Shown: one piece after another, positions 7,701 to 15,260 of the stretch | How positions within the stretch are numbered: the stretch's first letter is position 1 | How the letters are laid out: every line of letters begins with the position of its first letter | Assembly (NCBI RefSeq): GCF_030408835.1 | Contig: NZ_CP047357.1 | Location: 930,001-994,000, forward strand | DNA length: 64,000 nt | Reading direction: 5' to 3' | Origin: Corynebacterium freneyi | GTDB taxonomy: Bacteria > Actinomycetota > Actinomycetes > Mycobacteriales > Mycobacteriaceae | The notes under the pieces: generated by a model | What the model saw: only the letters and a program-made list of their open reading frames with translations | What the model was told of the DNA's origin: nothing | Databases searched by the model: none | Position numbers and translations under genes: made by a program

Positions 7701-10167
7701 GTTCTTGCCTGCCTACGCGCTGGGTGACCGGCATGCCGGCTACCGGCTGCCGAGTACTGGGCCGGGGACGGAGATTACCGACGGTTTCCTGGCGGTCGAC
7801 ATGCGCGGCATGCCCGTCGCACGGCTCGACGCCGACGAGTGGATCATCAACGGCGAATCCTCGGAGACCTACCACCAGCTGCTGCGCGGCATCAACGCGG
7901 ACACCCCGCGTGCCCGCGCAGCGATGGCGGCGTACCAGTCGCTTCCGGGGTACGCGGAAGGCCGCAACCCCCGCGGCGACGATGATGATGATGATGACCG
8001 GGATACCGGCCGCACCGACGCCGACGACACCGACGGCGATGAGGACGACACGGAATCCGGGGTTGACCGTGCCTTCCGAGAACTGGAGAGCACCAGCGGC
8101 GGCCCGTACGTGTGGGGCGGCACGTCCAAGAGCGGTTCCGACTGCTCCGGCTACGTCGGCCTGTGGCAGATCGCCCTGCAGGACATCACCCCCCGCGAGC
8201 AACGACTGGGAACCACCCACACGCTGCTGGGCGGCGGGTGGCCGGACCTCGTGCCCGGCTCCGACGGCTTGTTCATCGTCGGCGTCAACTCCGAGCACAT
8301 GGTCGCCCAGCTCGACGGCGTCAACATCGAATCCGGCGGCAACGGCATGCAGGTTGGTGCCGGGGCGACGTCGCCGCACGCACTCGGCGGGGCGACGCTG
8401 TACTACCTGCCCGACGACAAGATCGTCGGCGGTGCCGGCAAGGGACGCACCCGCCGCAGCAGCGGAAGCAGCAAGAGCGACGGAAAGACGGACGCCGAGC
8501 GCGAGCGGGAGCGACTCGACGAAATGGCCGCCGAGTCCTCCCCGCGACTCGCCCGGTCGAACACCCAGATCCCCCCGGACCCGATCATGTCGGCAGCGCT
8601 CACCGGCGCCAACGACCCGACGGGCCTGCTGGAGCTGACCCGCGCCGGCGCGTGGACCGATCGCTTCGGCGTCGCCCACGCCCCGGAGCAGGATCCGCTC
8701 GTCGAGTTCCTGCTGTGGGCCTACGGCGACCAGGACCAGGCCGACACGGACTTGGCCGCCGCGTTCAACGAGGCCAACGACCCGACCGGAGTTCGCTCCT
8801 TGATCGAAGCCGGCGTGTGGACTGGGCGTTTCGGCGCCCACTACCGCGCCGGGCGGGACTCGGAGCTCGTCAAGGCCGTGCAGGCAGCCCGCGAGAACGG
8901 CGGCTACTACGCGATCCGGCTGCGCGAGTTGCAGGGCGAGCTGGAAGACCGGCCGTCGTCGGTGTCCGAGCTGCTAGGCAACGCCGCCGGCGACGCGGTG
9001 ACCGAGGGCACCAGTGACCTGTTCACCGTGCTGGGCCACGATGATGAGTTGGGGCCGCTGCTGCAGCTGGGCATGCTGGCGGGGAAGCGGGCGCGTGGAC
9101 AGGCCGGTGGTGTCGACGCGTCGGGGAAGATCGTCATCGAGGACTCGACGGCTGCGGAGCCGAAGTCCGGGCCGGGCGGGTCGGGGATCAGCGAGGCGGA
9201 AGCCGAGGAGATTCAGCCGACTGGGTCGGCGGTCTATGACCCGGCCCGCGGCACTGAGCAGTGGGCTGGTGAAATTCTCCGCGCGCTGGAAATCACAGGC
9301 AATCCGGCCGCGTGGTCGGGGCCGATGACCGAGCAGGGCGACATCGAGTCTGGGGGCAACCCGGACGCGGTGGGGCCGGACTCCCCGGAGGGGACTCCGG
9401 AGGGCGTGTGGCAGGTCAAGCCCGGGACGTACTCCGCGTACCGTGACCCGAACCTGGTCAACGATGTGCACGACGTGCTGTCCAACGGCGTCGCGGCGCT
9501 TCGCTACGTCAACGCGACGTACGACCAGTTGCCGTGGCCCACCGCCGCCGGCTACCAGACCGGCGGGCCGGTGTACCCCGGCAAGCGCGGCGGCCGCGGC
9601 CCGAAGGACACCATTCCCGTATGGCTGTCCGAGGGGGAGTTCGTCGTCAACGCTGACGCCGCCCGCGAGAACGAAGCGGCGCTGACGATGATCAACGACG
9701 GCGCTGACGCCGCCCACGTCTTCGCCGACGCGGCGGTCACCACTGGCACCATGGCCGCCGGTATCGGCGTCGACGCGCTCGGCGGCGCAGCCCGCGCCGC
9801 GGCGTCCTCCCTGGGGCCGCAGGGCGCGGCGCTGATGCCGATGATCGCCATGGGCGAGCAGCTCGGCGGGGTGCTCGTCGACAACCTGGGCCAGCTGGCG
9901 CAGGGCCTGGCCGACGACACGATCAACACCGCGGCGACGTCGCTGGCCGAGCAGGTCGACGCCGGGTACTCCGACGAGCGGTTGGCCCGCGAGGTCCAGG
10001 TCGCCCAGGCCGCCGGCCGCGGCGCCCACGCGGGCGGCGGAACGGCGGTGGCGGAGCGACCGGCCCGCCCGATCAATGTCCAGGCCAACGGGTACGACCG
10101 GCGCGAGCTGGTCGCGGGCGTCCGCGAGGCCATCAGCATCGAGCGATGGGAGCAGGGATTCGGATGA
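4717..10167 (+). CDS. Tail tape measure protein with NlpC/P60-like and lytic-transglycosylase domains
   Basis: 1816 residues from GTG 4717 (Shine-Dalgarno aaaaagggg). Residues 1-370 hold the TP901-type tape measure core (repeated AAAAMTELAKGG, ATALAMFANAGIQGSD, LPSLFEQLAK). Hydrophobic segments follow at about 370-420 and 530-560. Residues about 770-900 contain four related units (LERLGLKVAELPDGQVII-type). An Asp-rich linker lies near 1088-1118. About 1120-1240 is NlpC/P60-like: YVWGGTSKSGSDCSGYVG with the putative catalytic Cys near 1142 and a downstream SEHMVAQLDG His. About 1520-1610 resembles a soluble lytic transglycosylase with the ESGGNP glutamate. It sets tail length and probably opens peptidoglycan during DNA entry. 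Confidence 0.85.
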   Translation: MAGGKIDILVEPDLKGFEGKMESGLQGGLGKARNFAAQLGLLFGAAELAKGVVGLGVEFESQMNTMSAVSQATGTQLDAVAAKARELGNDTSLTATSASDAAAAMTELAKGGFTVEQSMSAAKGTLQLAAAAQIDAATAATIQSQALQSFSLGAEDAARVSDILAGAANASSAEIEGIAQGLQQAGTVANQFGLTIDDTATALAMFANAGIQGSDAGTLLKSALLALTDQGKPAQAAMEELGLSVYDMQGNFVGLPSLFEQLAKAQSEMTPEAYQAATATLFGSDAMRLAGIAADQGRGGFENLRDAVTRQGQAAEVAAAQTKGLPGALERVQNAAEEAGLAIYTALSDELVAGVDAATSAIDGLGPVLAAGFETALAVIGPVASGIGDVASAMSGLIGPATGMAAAIAMSKWADLPGRINAGSSALQGFGGHMRAQQSLAARLGKEIGVVGSALAVIESRSPAVAGMTSAFRTAASPAMTLGRNTKRAAEDLSGMARVSQVAKGNALQLGGALSGVAHGGMSALKTGASSLVTFLGGPWGVAFAAAGLAIGALVQRHQEAAQAELEHKQRQSELRDTLDDTTGAITAQTEALMLKRAEEAGWAQTATDLGISQGTLAQAMQGNARAIGEIDAAVAASNASAIRGSEFWAKYGSTLDAAGVSAADMGAAMAGNEDAARRVNAALHDIDAEHFGVFSAGEWTTLQHELEETTRDANDLRDGVKGASDELDEVQTEQARQELLALERAMESTRGAADLIGDSITAIPDDKTVKVASDAVTADTRRELEELGLQVSQPFNGEVTVTFPDGMDIVTMLDAIGVQIEKLPDGHIGITNDSPEVREQLERLGLKVAELPDGQVIIDSNDPEVMERMIALGLLVQDEMTGEIRISDNVEEVLAKLHGLDGTQTEGDHTQSDNVDETRGRIDGLNAADTGAGHTQDDNVPDVRREIDSLNNRNTSSTHTITTRRVEYWVSQGYSRQDAGRIQGPVPLNNAGGRFLPAYALGDRHAGYRLPSTGPGTEITDGFLAVDMRGMPVARLDADEWIINGESSETYHQLLRGINADTPRARAAMAAYQSLPGYAEGRNPRGDDDDDDDRDTGRTDADDTDGDEDDTESGVDRAFRELESTSGGPYVWGGTSKSGSDCSGYVGLWQIALQDITPREQRLGTTHTLLGGGWPDLVPGSDGLFIVGVNSEHMVAQLDGVNIESGGNGMQVGAGATSPHALGGATLYYLPDDKIVGGAGKGRTRRSSGSSKSDGKTDAERERERLDEMAAESSPRLARSNTQIPPDPIMSAALTGANDPTGLLELTRAGAWTDRFGVAHAPEQDPLVEFLLWAYGDQDQADTDLAAAFNEANDPTGVRSLIEAGVWTGRFGAHYRAGRDSELVKAVQAARENGGYYAIRLRELQGELEDRPSSVSELLGNAAGDAVTEGTSDLFTVLGHDDELGPLLQLGMLAGKRARGQAGGVDASGKIVIEDSTAAEPKSGPGGSGISEAEAEEIQPTGSAVYDPARGTEQWAGEILRALEITGNPAAWSGPMTEQGDIESGGNPDAVGPDSPEGTPEGVWQVKPGTYSAYRDPNLVNDVHDVLSNGVAALRYVNATYDQLPWPTAAGYQTGGPVYPGKRGGRGPKDTIPVWLSEGEFVVNADAARENEAALTMINDGADAAHVFADAAVTTGTMAAGIGVDALGGAARAAASSLGPQGAALMPMIAMGEQLGGVLVDNLGQLAQGLADDTINTAATSLAEQVDAGYSDERLAREVQVAQAAGRGAHAGGGTAVAERPARPINVQANGYDRRELVAGVREAISIERWEQGFG

Positions 10168-10193
10168 GCATGGGAGCAGGGATTCGAATGAGC
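10146..10193 (+). repeat. Tandem 24-bp duplication at a phage gene start
   Basis: Two 24-bp units (10146-10169 and 10170-10193) differ at one base (R in ATTCGRATGAGC). Each carries a Shine-Dalgarno-like GGGAGCAGGG and start codons. The first overlaps the last codons of the tape measure gene, the second the 5' end of the next gene. In the translated product it repeats MGAGIRMS. Confidence 0.9.
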
Positions 10194-11156
10194 AGGGGAG
10201 CAATGTTTCCGTCCGGGGCTGCCAACGTTGTGTTGGCCGGCCCTGGGCGGGTGGCGCATCTGCCGGAGCGTGCCTGGCATCTGTCGGACTGGCCGACGCA
10301 GGCGTCGAACCTGGAGGGAGCGGTGCTGGCCGCCGGGTGGGCGGACTTCCAGGAACCGGAGATCACCCACCAGTGGTTCACTCCCGCCCAGGCCGACGGG
10401 GCGGTGTGGCTGGGGGCGGTCGCGGATCCGCGGGCGTTTTCCCTGCCGATCATGCTGCACCGCACCGCCACGAAGTCGCTCGAGCGGGTGCGTGACGCGT
10501 TCTTCGACGATCTGGGGCACCACCAGCCCGCCCGCCTGTACGTCAACAGCCCGTCCGGCACGACGTGGCTGGACATCCGCATGAACGGCCGGCCGGAGGT
10601 GGGGGAAACCCGGTGGGACGAGGCCATCGCCCAGGAGCAGGACTATCTCATCCCGGTGGTGTCCGAGCAGTCGCACTGGCAGGGGACGGAGGTCGCCCGA
10701 ACCTGGGTCGAGGGCCGTGGGTGGTCTCCGAACCCGGAGCTGTGGAATTACGGGGACCTGCCGGAGTGGCCGGTGTGGACGCTGCGCGGTCCCGGCGTGT
10801 TCACCATCCCCGACATCGCCCCCAAGGTCTTTACGGGCCTCGAGGCGTTCGTCATGGAGCTGATCCCCGACTGGATCAAGGATCTGCTGCGGCAGGGTGG
10901 GCTGCTGCGCGACAACCAGACCACCGTCGTCCTCCTGCCGGGGGAGACGATGGTCATCACCGGCGACCCGAACCGCAAGCTGGCGGTGTCCGACAAGCGT
11001 GATAACGCGCACCGGCTGCTCGGCGGGCAGCGTCCCTTGTACCAGGTGATGCCGCACGAGCGGTGGGACTGCTCGGGACTGCGCGTCGTTGGCGGGCGGC
11101 CCGGGGTGACGTCGGCGGTGGTGCGGATTGACCCGAGGAGGCGACGCCCGTGGTAA
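10164..11156 (+). CDS. Distal tail (Dit-like) baseplate protein
   Basis: ATG 10164 overlaps the tape measure stop (ATGA) and gives 330 residues; in-frame ATGs at 10146, 10170, 10188 and 10203 are alternatives created by a tandem duplication. Middle and C-terminal parts look beta-rich (GVFTIPDI, TTVVLLPGETMVITGDPNRKLA), as in the C-terminal galectin-like half of Dit proteins; the first half (ITHQWFTP, SLPIMLHRTA) fits the N-terminal belt domain. Position directly after the tape measure and before the Tal/Gp37-like gene supports a role as hub of the tail tip. Confidence 0.65.
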   Translation: MSMGAGIRMSRGAMFPSGAANVVLAGPGRVAHLPERAWHLSDWPTQASNLEGAVLAAGWADFQEPEITHQWFTPAQADGAVWLGAVADPRAFSLPIMLHRTATKSLERVRDAFFDDLGHHQPARLYVNSPSGTTWLDIRMNGRPEVGETRWDEAIAQEQDYLIPVVSEQSHWQGTEVARTWVEGRGWSPNPELWNYGDLPEWPVWTLRGPGVFTIPDIAPKVFTGLEAFVMELIPDWIKDLLRQGGLLRDNQTTVVLLPGETMVITGDPNRKLAVSDKRDNAHRLLGGQRPLYQVMPHERWDCSGLRVVGGRPGVTSAVVRIDPRRRRPW

Positions 11157-12673
11157 CCATGGCCCCGCTGGACCTGGACCAGGCCGAGGCGGCGATGGCT
11201 GCATCGCGCCTGCGGGTCCAGCCGACCACCCGGATCGAGGTGTGGACGCGCGACGGGTTCGCCGGCACCATCGGCATGTTCGAGACCGTGCAGGTGAAGT
11301 GGTCTGCCCGTGGGCAAGCTTCCTTCACGTTGCAGGGCCGCGACCCGCTGGCCGGCATCATCCGCTCCTGCCGCAAAGCTCTGGTGCGGGTGCGCATCCA
11401 CCAGGGCGACGTCCACTGGGACGGCCGTGTGTGGATCGCCCGTGACTCCGGTGTCGGCGCCGATTGGCGGGTCACCGCTGAATGCGTCGGCGTGGAGAAA
11501 ATCCTCGACGGCATACTCACCTACCCCGAACCGCTGGTGGGGGAGGAGCTGCTGCAGGTCATCCGCAAGTCGGTGTACACCGGCCCGGTGGCCACCGGCT
11601 TGCTGACGCTGATAGCCCTGAATGTGCAGCGCTTGTGGAGGCCGCACCGCCAGTGGGGAATCCCCATCACGGTGATCCCCATCAACCCGCTGATGGACGG
11701 CTCCCCGTGGCGCACGTGGGCGCTGGCTATGGAGCCGATCTCCCAGGTCGCGGAGGAGATGCTCAAGGATGGGCAGGGGTGGCGGCTGCGGGTCCGCCAG
11801 TGGCTGCCCGGCGATGAGCCGCCGATGCGGCCGTGGCCGTACACGAAGCCGCGGATCGTCATCGACATGGTGCGCGCCCCGTGGCAGCACGGTGTCGGCG
11901 GCGGGTACACCATCCTGTCGTCCCTGGCCCGGGAGATGCTCGGCTTCGTCGGCGACGCGGTCGGGTGGATCGGGCAAGGGGCGTCGCGCCACATCTCGAA
12001 ACGCTGGGATGAGCTGATCAACGGCAAGCCGGTGCCGGCGGTGATCTGGCAGCACGGCTGCGCCGGTGTCCTCGACGCCGAGGTGGACAACGCACACCCC
12101 ACGTCGGTCGCCGCCGTCGTCGGCGGGACGGCCCCGGACTGGCTGAACACGCTGATCGAGGACGGCACCGCGTACGCCGTCACGTCGCTGATGGCCGGGA
12201 TGGGCGTGGTGATGCCCGGCATGGGCGGCATCGTCGGCAAGGCGATGACCAACCGGGTCGGCACGTACCAGCGGCACACCGACTGGGAAAACCTCCTGGC
12301 CATTGGCCCTGAGGCGATTCCGGAGACGTTCCAGTCGACGTCGGCGGCGCTGACCTTGTCGGCGGCGCAGGCGGGGCAGCGTGCCCTGTGGGAGGCGGCG
12401 CCGACGACGTACGCGAAGCTCACCGTCCGCGACGGCCTGCCGTGGACCTTCGGTGAGGACTACGACCTGGGTGAGTCCTGCGGCTGGTGGCACGCTGACG
12501 GCGACCTGTATGTCGGGCCGGTCACCGAGGTCGATCTGCTGGTCGACCGGAATGAGGGTGCGGCGACGTCGACTTCGCTGGGTACCCCGCCGGCGATTCC
12601 GCCGGGGGAGCGGGCCCGCCGTACCGCATCCGGCGCATTGACCATGGTCAACGCCCTGACACTGAAGTACTAG
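11150..12673 (+). CDS. Minor tail protein, Gp37-like (tail-associated hub)
   Basis: 507 residues from GTG 11150 with Shine-Dalgarno gaggaggcg (11135-11143), overlapping the Dit-like gene by 7 bp. The N-terminus (TRIEVWTRDGFAGTIGMFETVQVKWSARG, then ASFTLQGRDPLAG) and the Trp-rich middle match the siphovirus ReqiPepy6 Gp37-like family common in actinophages, which corresponds to the Tal/gp27-type hub. Residues about 250-350 contain small amphipathic or hydrophobic helices (YTILSSLAREMLGFVGDAVG). No obvious catalytic domain is present. It likely forms the tail tip beneath Dit. Confidence 0.7.
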   Translation: MVTMAPLDLDQAEAAMAASRLRVQPTTRIEVWTRDGFAGTIGMFETVQVKWSARGQASFTLQGRDPLAGIIRSCRKALVRVRIHQGDVHWDGRVWIARDSGVGADWRVTAECVGVEKILDGILTYPEPLVGEELLQVIRKSVYTGPVATGLLTLIALNVQRLWRPHRQWGIPITVIPINPLMDGSPWRTWALAMEPISQVAEEMLKDGQGWRLRVRQWLPGDEPPMRPWPYTKPRIVIDMVRAPWQHGVGGGYTILSSLAREMLGFVGDAVGWIGQGASRHISKRWDELINGKPVPAVIWQHGCAGVLDAEVDNAHPTSVAAVVGGTAPDWLNTLIEDGTAYAVTSLMAGMGVVMPGMGGIVGKAMTNRVGTYQRHTDWENLLAIGPEAIPETFQSTSAALTLSAAQAGQRALWEAAPTTYAKLTVRDGLPWTFGEDYDLGESCGWWHADGDLYVGPVTEVDLLVDRNEGAATSTSLGTPPAIPPGERARRTASGALTMVNALTLKY

Positions 12674-12686
12674 GAAAGGAACTGCT

Positions 12687-13760
12687 GTGGTTGAATTTTC
12701 GATGCCCGCGACGCTGAAACTCCTGCTGAAGGATCAGTGGGATATCCGCGCCACGCAGCGCGGCGTCCTCGTGATGGAGGGCGGCAACACGATCAACGCG
12801 GAGATCCCTGCGATTAAGGGCGACAAGGGCGACCGGGGTACGGACGGTACGCCGCCGCGGTTCCACGCCCCGGTCGCCGAAGCTGACCTGCCGGACCCGC
12901 GCACGCTGACCAACGATGATCTGGGCTGGTTCTGGCCGATATCTGGGTCGACGACGGTGTACCAGTGGAATGGGCGCGAGCTGGTGCCCATCCCGAATTA
13001 CCTCGGTGCCCGGGGCGAGACCGGGCCGGCGCCGGTGATGCGCATCGGCGACGTGCAGACGCGGGACATTCCGGCGGCCCGGATCTCCACCGATGCGGAG
13101 GGCACGGTGGTGCTGTCGCTGGATCTTCCCCGGGGGCTCAAGGGCGACCCGGGCGCGAAGGGCGATACGGGGGATGCCGCCCCGATCTCCTCGTCTCAGG
13201 ACTACGACGACGGTGGCACCCCGGCGGCGCCGGGGGACGTGCTGACGATGCGGGAGGACGGGGACTGGGGGCCGGCTAAGCCGCAGATCGGTGCGGGGTC
13301 GGTGAAGAAACACGGCGCCGACTCTGATTGGCAGGCGGTGAATACCGGCCCGAACTGGAAGGGCGACTACGTGTCGCTGACGACGCTGAGGATTCCCGCC
13401 CAGCCGTTCCCGTGGGAACCGGAGGTGTACGGCCTGGTCGACGTGAAGGTCGACGGCATCGCCGTGCGCATGGATGTCGAGGCGCACCTCGGCGCGGTGT
13501 CCGGCCCGCTGCTGGCGCTGGGCCCGGGCATGCAGGCCGCGTCGATCTTGGGTGAATGGATGCCGCGCCAGCTGGTGCCCGCCGCCGACGAGACCGCGGC
13601 GTTCAACGCGTCCTCGTCGATCGTGCCGGCGGGGCAGGAGGCGACGATCCATCTCATCGCGCGCCGTGTGGAGTCGCTGTCGGGGATCACGGTGCAGACC
13701 CGTAAGGAGCGGGCGTACCTGCGGGTCAATGTGAACCCGGTGCGGGTGGAGGTGCCGTGA
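12687..13760 (+). CDS. Tail fibre protein with short collagen-like stretches
   Basis: 357 residues from GTG 12687 (Shine-Dalgarno aaaggaactg). Two short Gly-X-Y runs (IKGDKGDRGTDGTPP near 44-58 and LKGDPGAKGDTGDAAP near 150-165) are typical of phage fibre stalks. The N-terminus (MPATLKLLLKDQWDIRATQ) may anchor to the tail hub and the C-terminal 170 residues form a beta-rich domain (VYGLVDVKVDGIAVRMDVEAHLG). A Trp-containing segment (DDLGWFWPISGSTTVYQWNG) may bind carbohydrate. Stop overlaps the next gene's GTG. Confidence 0.7.
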   Translation: MVEFSMPATLKLLLKDQWDIRATQRGVLVMEGGNTINAEIPAIKGDKGDRGTDGTPPRFHAPVAEADLPDPRTLTNDDLGWFWPISGSTTVYQWNGRELVPIPNYLGARGETGPAPVMRIGDVQTRDIPAARISTDAEGTVVLSLDLPRGLKGDPGAKGDTGDAAPISSSQDYDDGGTPAAPGDVLTMREDGDWGPAKPQIGAGSVKKHGADSDWQAVNTGPNWKGDYVSLTTLRIPAQPFPWEPEVYGLVDVKVDGIAVRMDVEAHLGAVSGPLLALGPGMQAASILGEWMPRQLVPAADETAAFNASSSIVPAGQEATIHLIARRVESLSGITVQTRKERAYLRVNVNPVRVEVP

Positions 13761-14677
13761 TGTTCGGCTTGGAGTCGGTGGGCCGGGGCCGTGATGTGCG
13801 GGTCGAGGGTGCTGGGGTGCCGGAGTTTGAGACTCCGTTGGGTGCCCCGGCGGCGGAGCTCGCGGCTCAGGCGTGGCGCGGTCAGGTTGAGCAGCCTCGG
13901 GAGGATAAGCTGGCGGAGCTCCGCACGTGGGTGGACGGCTTGCCGGCAAAGTTGCGGGACAGCTTTCTCGGTGAGGCGGTGGCCGGTTTCGAGGAGGTGT
14001 CGAACGGTATCCGCGATGGCCTGGTGCAGGGTTTCGCTGACGCGATTCGTGATGCCGAGGGCCTGGGGGAGCGGCTCATCCCGGTGCGTGATGCCGCGCG
14101 GGCGCTGATCCGCCCGGTGGAGGACCGGATGACGCAGGTGGAGGAGTCGCAGCTATCGGAGGAGGAGCAGTTGGCGCTGTTGGAGGGTGTCCGAGGCTAC
14201 GGCGCGGCGTACCAGCGGTGGAATGAAAATTTGCGAAGTGCGCCGGGAAATCGCCGGAGAATTTCCCTCGCACCTCACGGTGCGGCAAAGGGGGTAAGGG
14301 TTGAGGGAGGCGGAATCTTCATCGACGAGCCGGGGGTGTGGACGGTTCATGCGCAGGTTTTCGCGCGAGGTACCTCCTTCACCCCAGGGTTGGGATCGGA
14401 TGATATTACGAAACTTTTCGTGATCCTCAGGGAATATCAGCCGGTTTATAAAACGTCGACAATAAAAGAAGTGTACGGAAAGGGTGGTAATGGCCCCCAC
14501 CATATCCAGGCGAGTTTTACCGTCGTGATTGAGAACGCCCCCGCGCTGCTCGATTTTGAGGTCTTCTCAGATAGGTGGCGGTACTTCGACGGGGGGACGG
14601 CCCTGACGTCCTTTTCGGTCGTCAAGACGGACAGCCGGGTCGAAAATCCGGGAGAGGTGACGGTGCCGGATGCATGA
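13757..14677 (+). CDS. Minor tail protein, candidate receptor-binding protein
   Basis: 306 residues from GTG 13757 (GTGA overlap). The N-terminal 145 residues are helical and charged (ELRTWVDGLPAKLRDSF; VEDRMTQVEESQLSEEEQLALLEG), probably a trimeric stalk. From about residue 155 the protein becomes beta-rich and the DNA changes sharply: 14220-14660 is visibly AT-richer, with codons such as AAA, ATA and TTT that are rare in neighbours. The C-terminal part is therefore probably an exchanged module, the usual signature of a receptor-binding tip. Target receptor unknown. Confidence 0.6.
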   Translation: MMFGLESVGRGRDVRVEGAGVPEFETPLGAPAAELAAQAWRGQVEQPREDKLAELRTWVDGLPAKLRDSFLGEAVAGFEEVSNGIRDGLVQGFADAIRDAEGLGERLIPVRDAARALIRPVEDRMTQVEESQLSEEEQLALLEGVRGYGAAYQRWNENLRSAPGNRRRISLAPHGAAKGVRVEGGGIFIDEPGVWTVHAQVFARGTSFTPGLGSDDITKLFVILREYQPVYKTSTIKEVYGKGGNGPHHIQASFTVVIENAPALLDFEVFSDRWRYFDGGTALTSFSVVKTDSRVENPGEVTVPDA

Positions 14678-15200
14678 TCTTGACTTGCAGGCCTTATCGG
14701 ATGAGGAGTTCCGCACGCTGCGGCGTGCGGTGCTCGATGAGAAGGCCCGTCGGGATTCGGCGCCGGCGGTCGAGGAGGCCCTCGACTCGGCGGCGCAGGA
14801 GTACCACGCGGCGAATCCACCGGCCACCACCGACGACGGCACCCCGGTGTGGTGCCAGCCTTTGGGCGCGTTTGATGCGTGGCCGGTCGGCGCGGTCGTC
14901 GCGCACGCCGGGCGGCGCTGGCGCAACATCCTGCCGAAGGTGAATGTCTGGGAGCCGGGTGCGGATGGGCCGGTGCCGACGTGGGAAGAGCTGCGCGAGC
15001 CGGAGCCGCCGGCGGATGGGCAAACCCCGCCGGTCGACTCCGACCCCGAGCCCGAGGTGCCCGCGTGGGCCCCCGGCGTGACGTACCCCGTCGGGCACCT
15101 CGTCACCCACGACAGCGCGACGTACCGCGTCGTCCAGGCCCACACCTCCCAGACCGGATGGGAGCCACCGGCTGTCCCCGCCCTCTGGCAATCCGCCTGA
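14670..15200 (+). CDS. Phage tail protein with C-terminal carbohydrate-binding module (CBM5/12-like)
   Basis: 176 residues, overlapping the previous gene by 8 bp. The N-terminal 60 residues are helical (LSDEEFRTLRRAVLDEKARRD). Residues about 72-105 (WCQPLGAFDAWPVGAVVAHAGRRWRN) and about 133-176 (WAPGVTYPVGHLVTH, then YRVVQAHTSQTGWEPPA.P.LW) both show the aromatic pattern of small chitin-binding/CBM5-12 modules: a Y-x-x-G-x-x-V strand, YR.hQ.H, and a final W. A linker rich in Pro/Glu/Asp separates them. It probably contacts cell-wall glycan. No hydrolase domain. Confidence 0.7.
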   Translation: MHDLDLQALSDEEFRTLRRAVLDEKARRDSAPAVEEALDSAAQEYHAANPPATTDDGTPVWCQPLGAFDAWPVGAVVAHAGRRWRNILPKVNVWEPGADGPVPTWEELREPEPPADGQTPPVDSDPEPEVPAWAPGVTYPVGHLVTHDSATYRVVQAHTSQTGWEPPAVPALWQSA

Positions 15201-15212
15201 CCACCAACCCCC

Positions 15213-15240
15213 AACCCCGCACCCCACCGTGCGGGGTTTC
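15213..15240 (+). terminator. Intrinsic terminator after the tail genes
   Basis: Perfect 10-bp stem AACCCCGCAC / GTGCGGGGTT with a CCCACC loop followed by TTCCTC. It lies between the last tail gene and the lysis cassette, so lysis genes may have their own promoter or depend on read-through. Confidence 0.75.
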
Positions 15241-15260
15241 CTCATGAAAGGAGGAGCCGC

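Noticed and set aside
6124-8841. A 905-codon minus-strand frame within the tape measure gene
   Set aside because: Antisense of a long, clearly real phage gene with no domain of its own and no promoter or ribosome-binding site.
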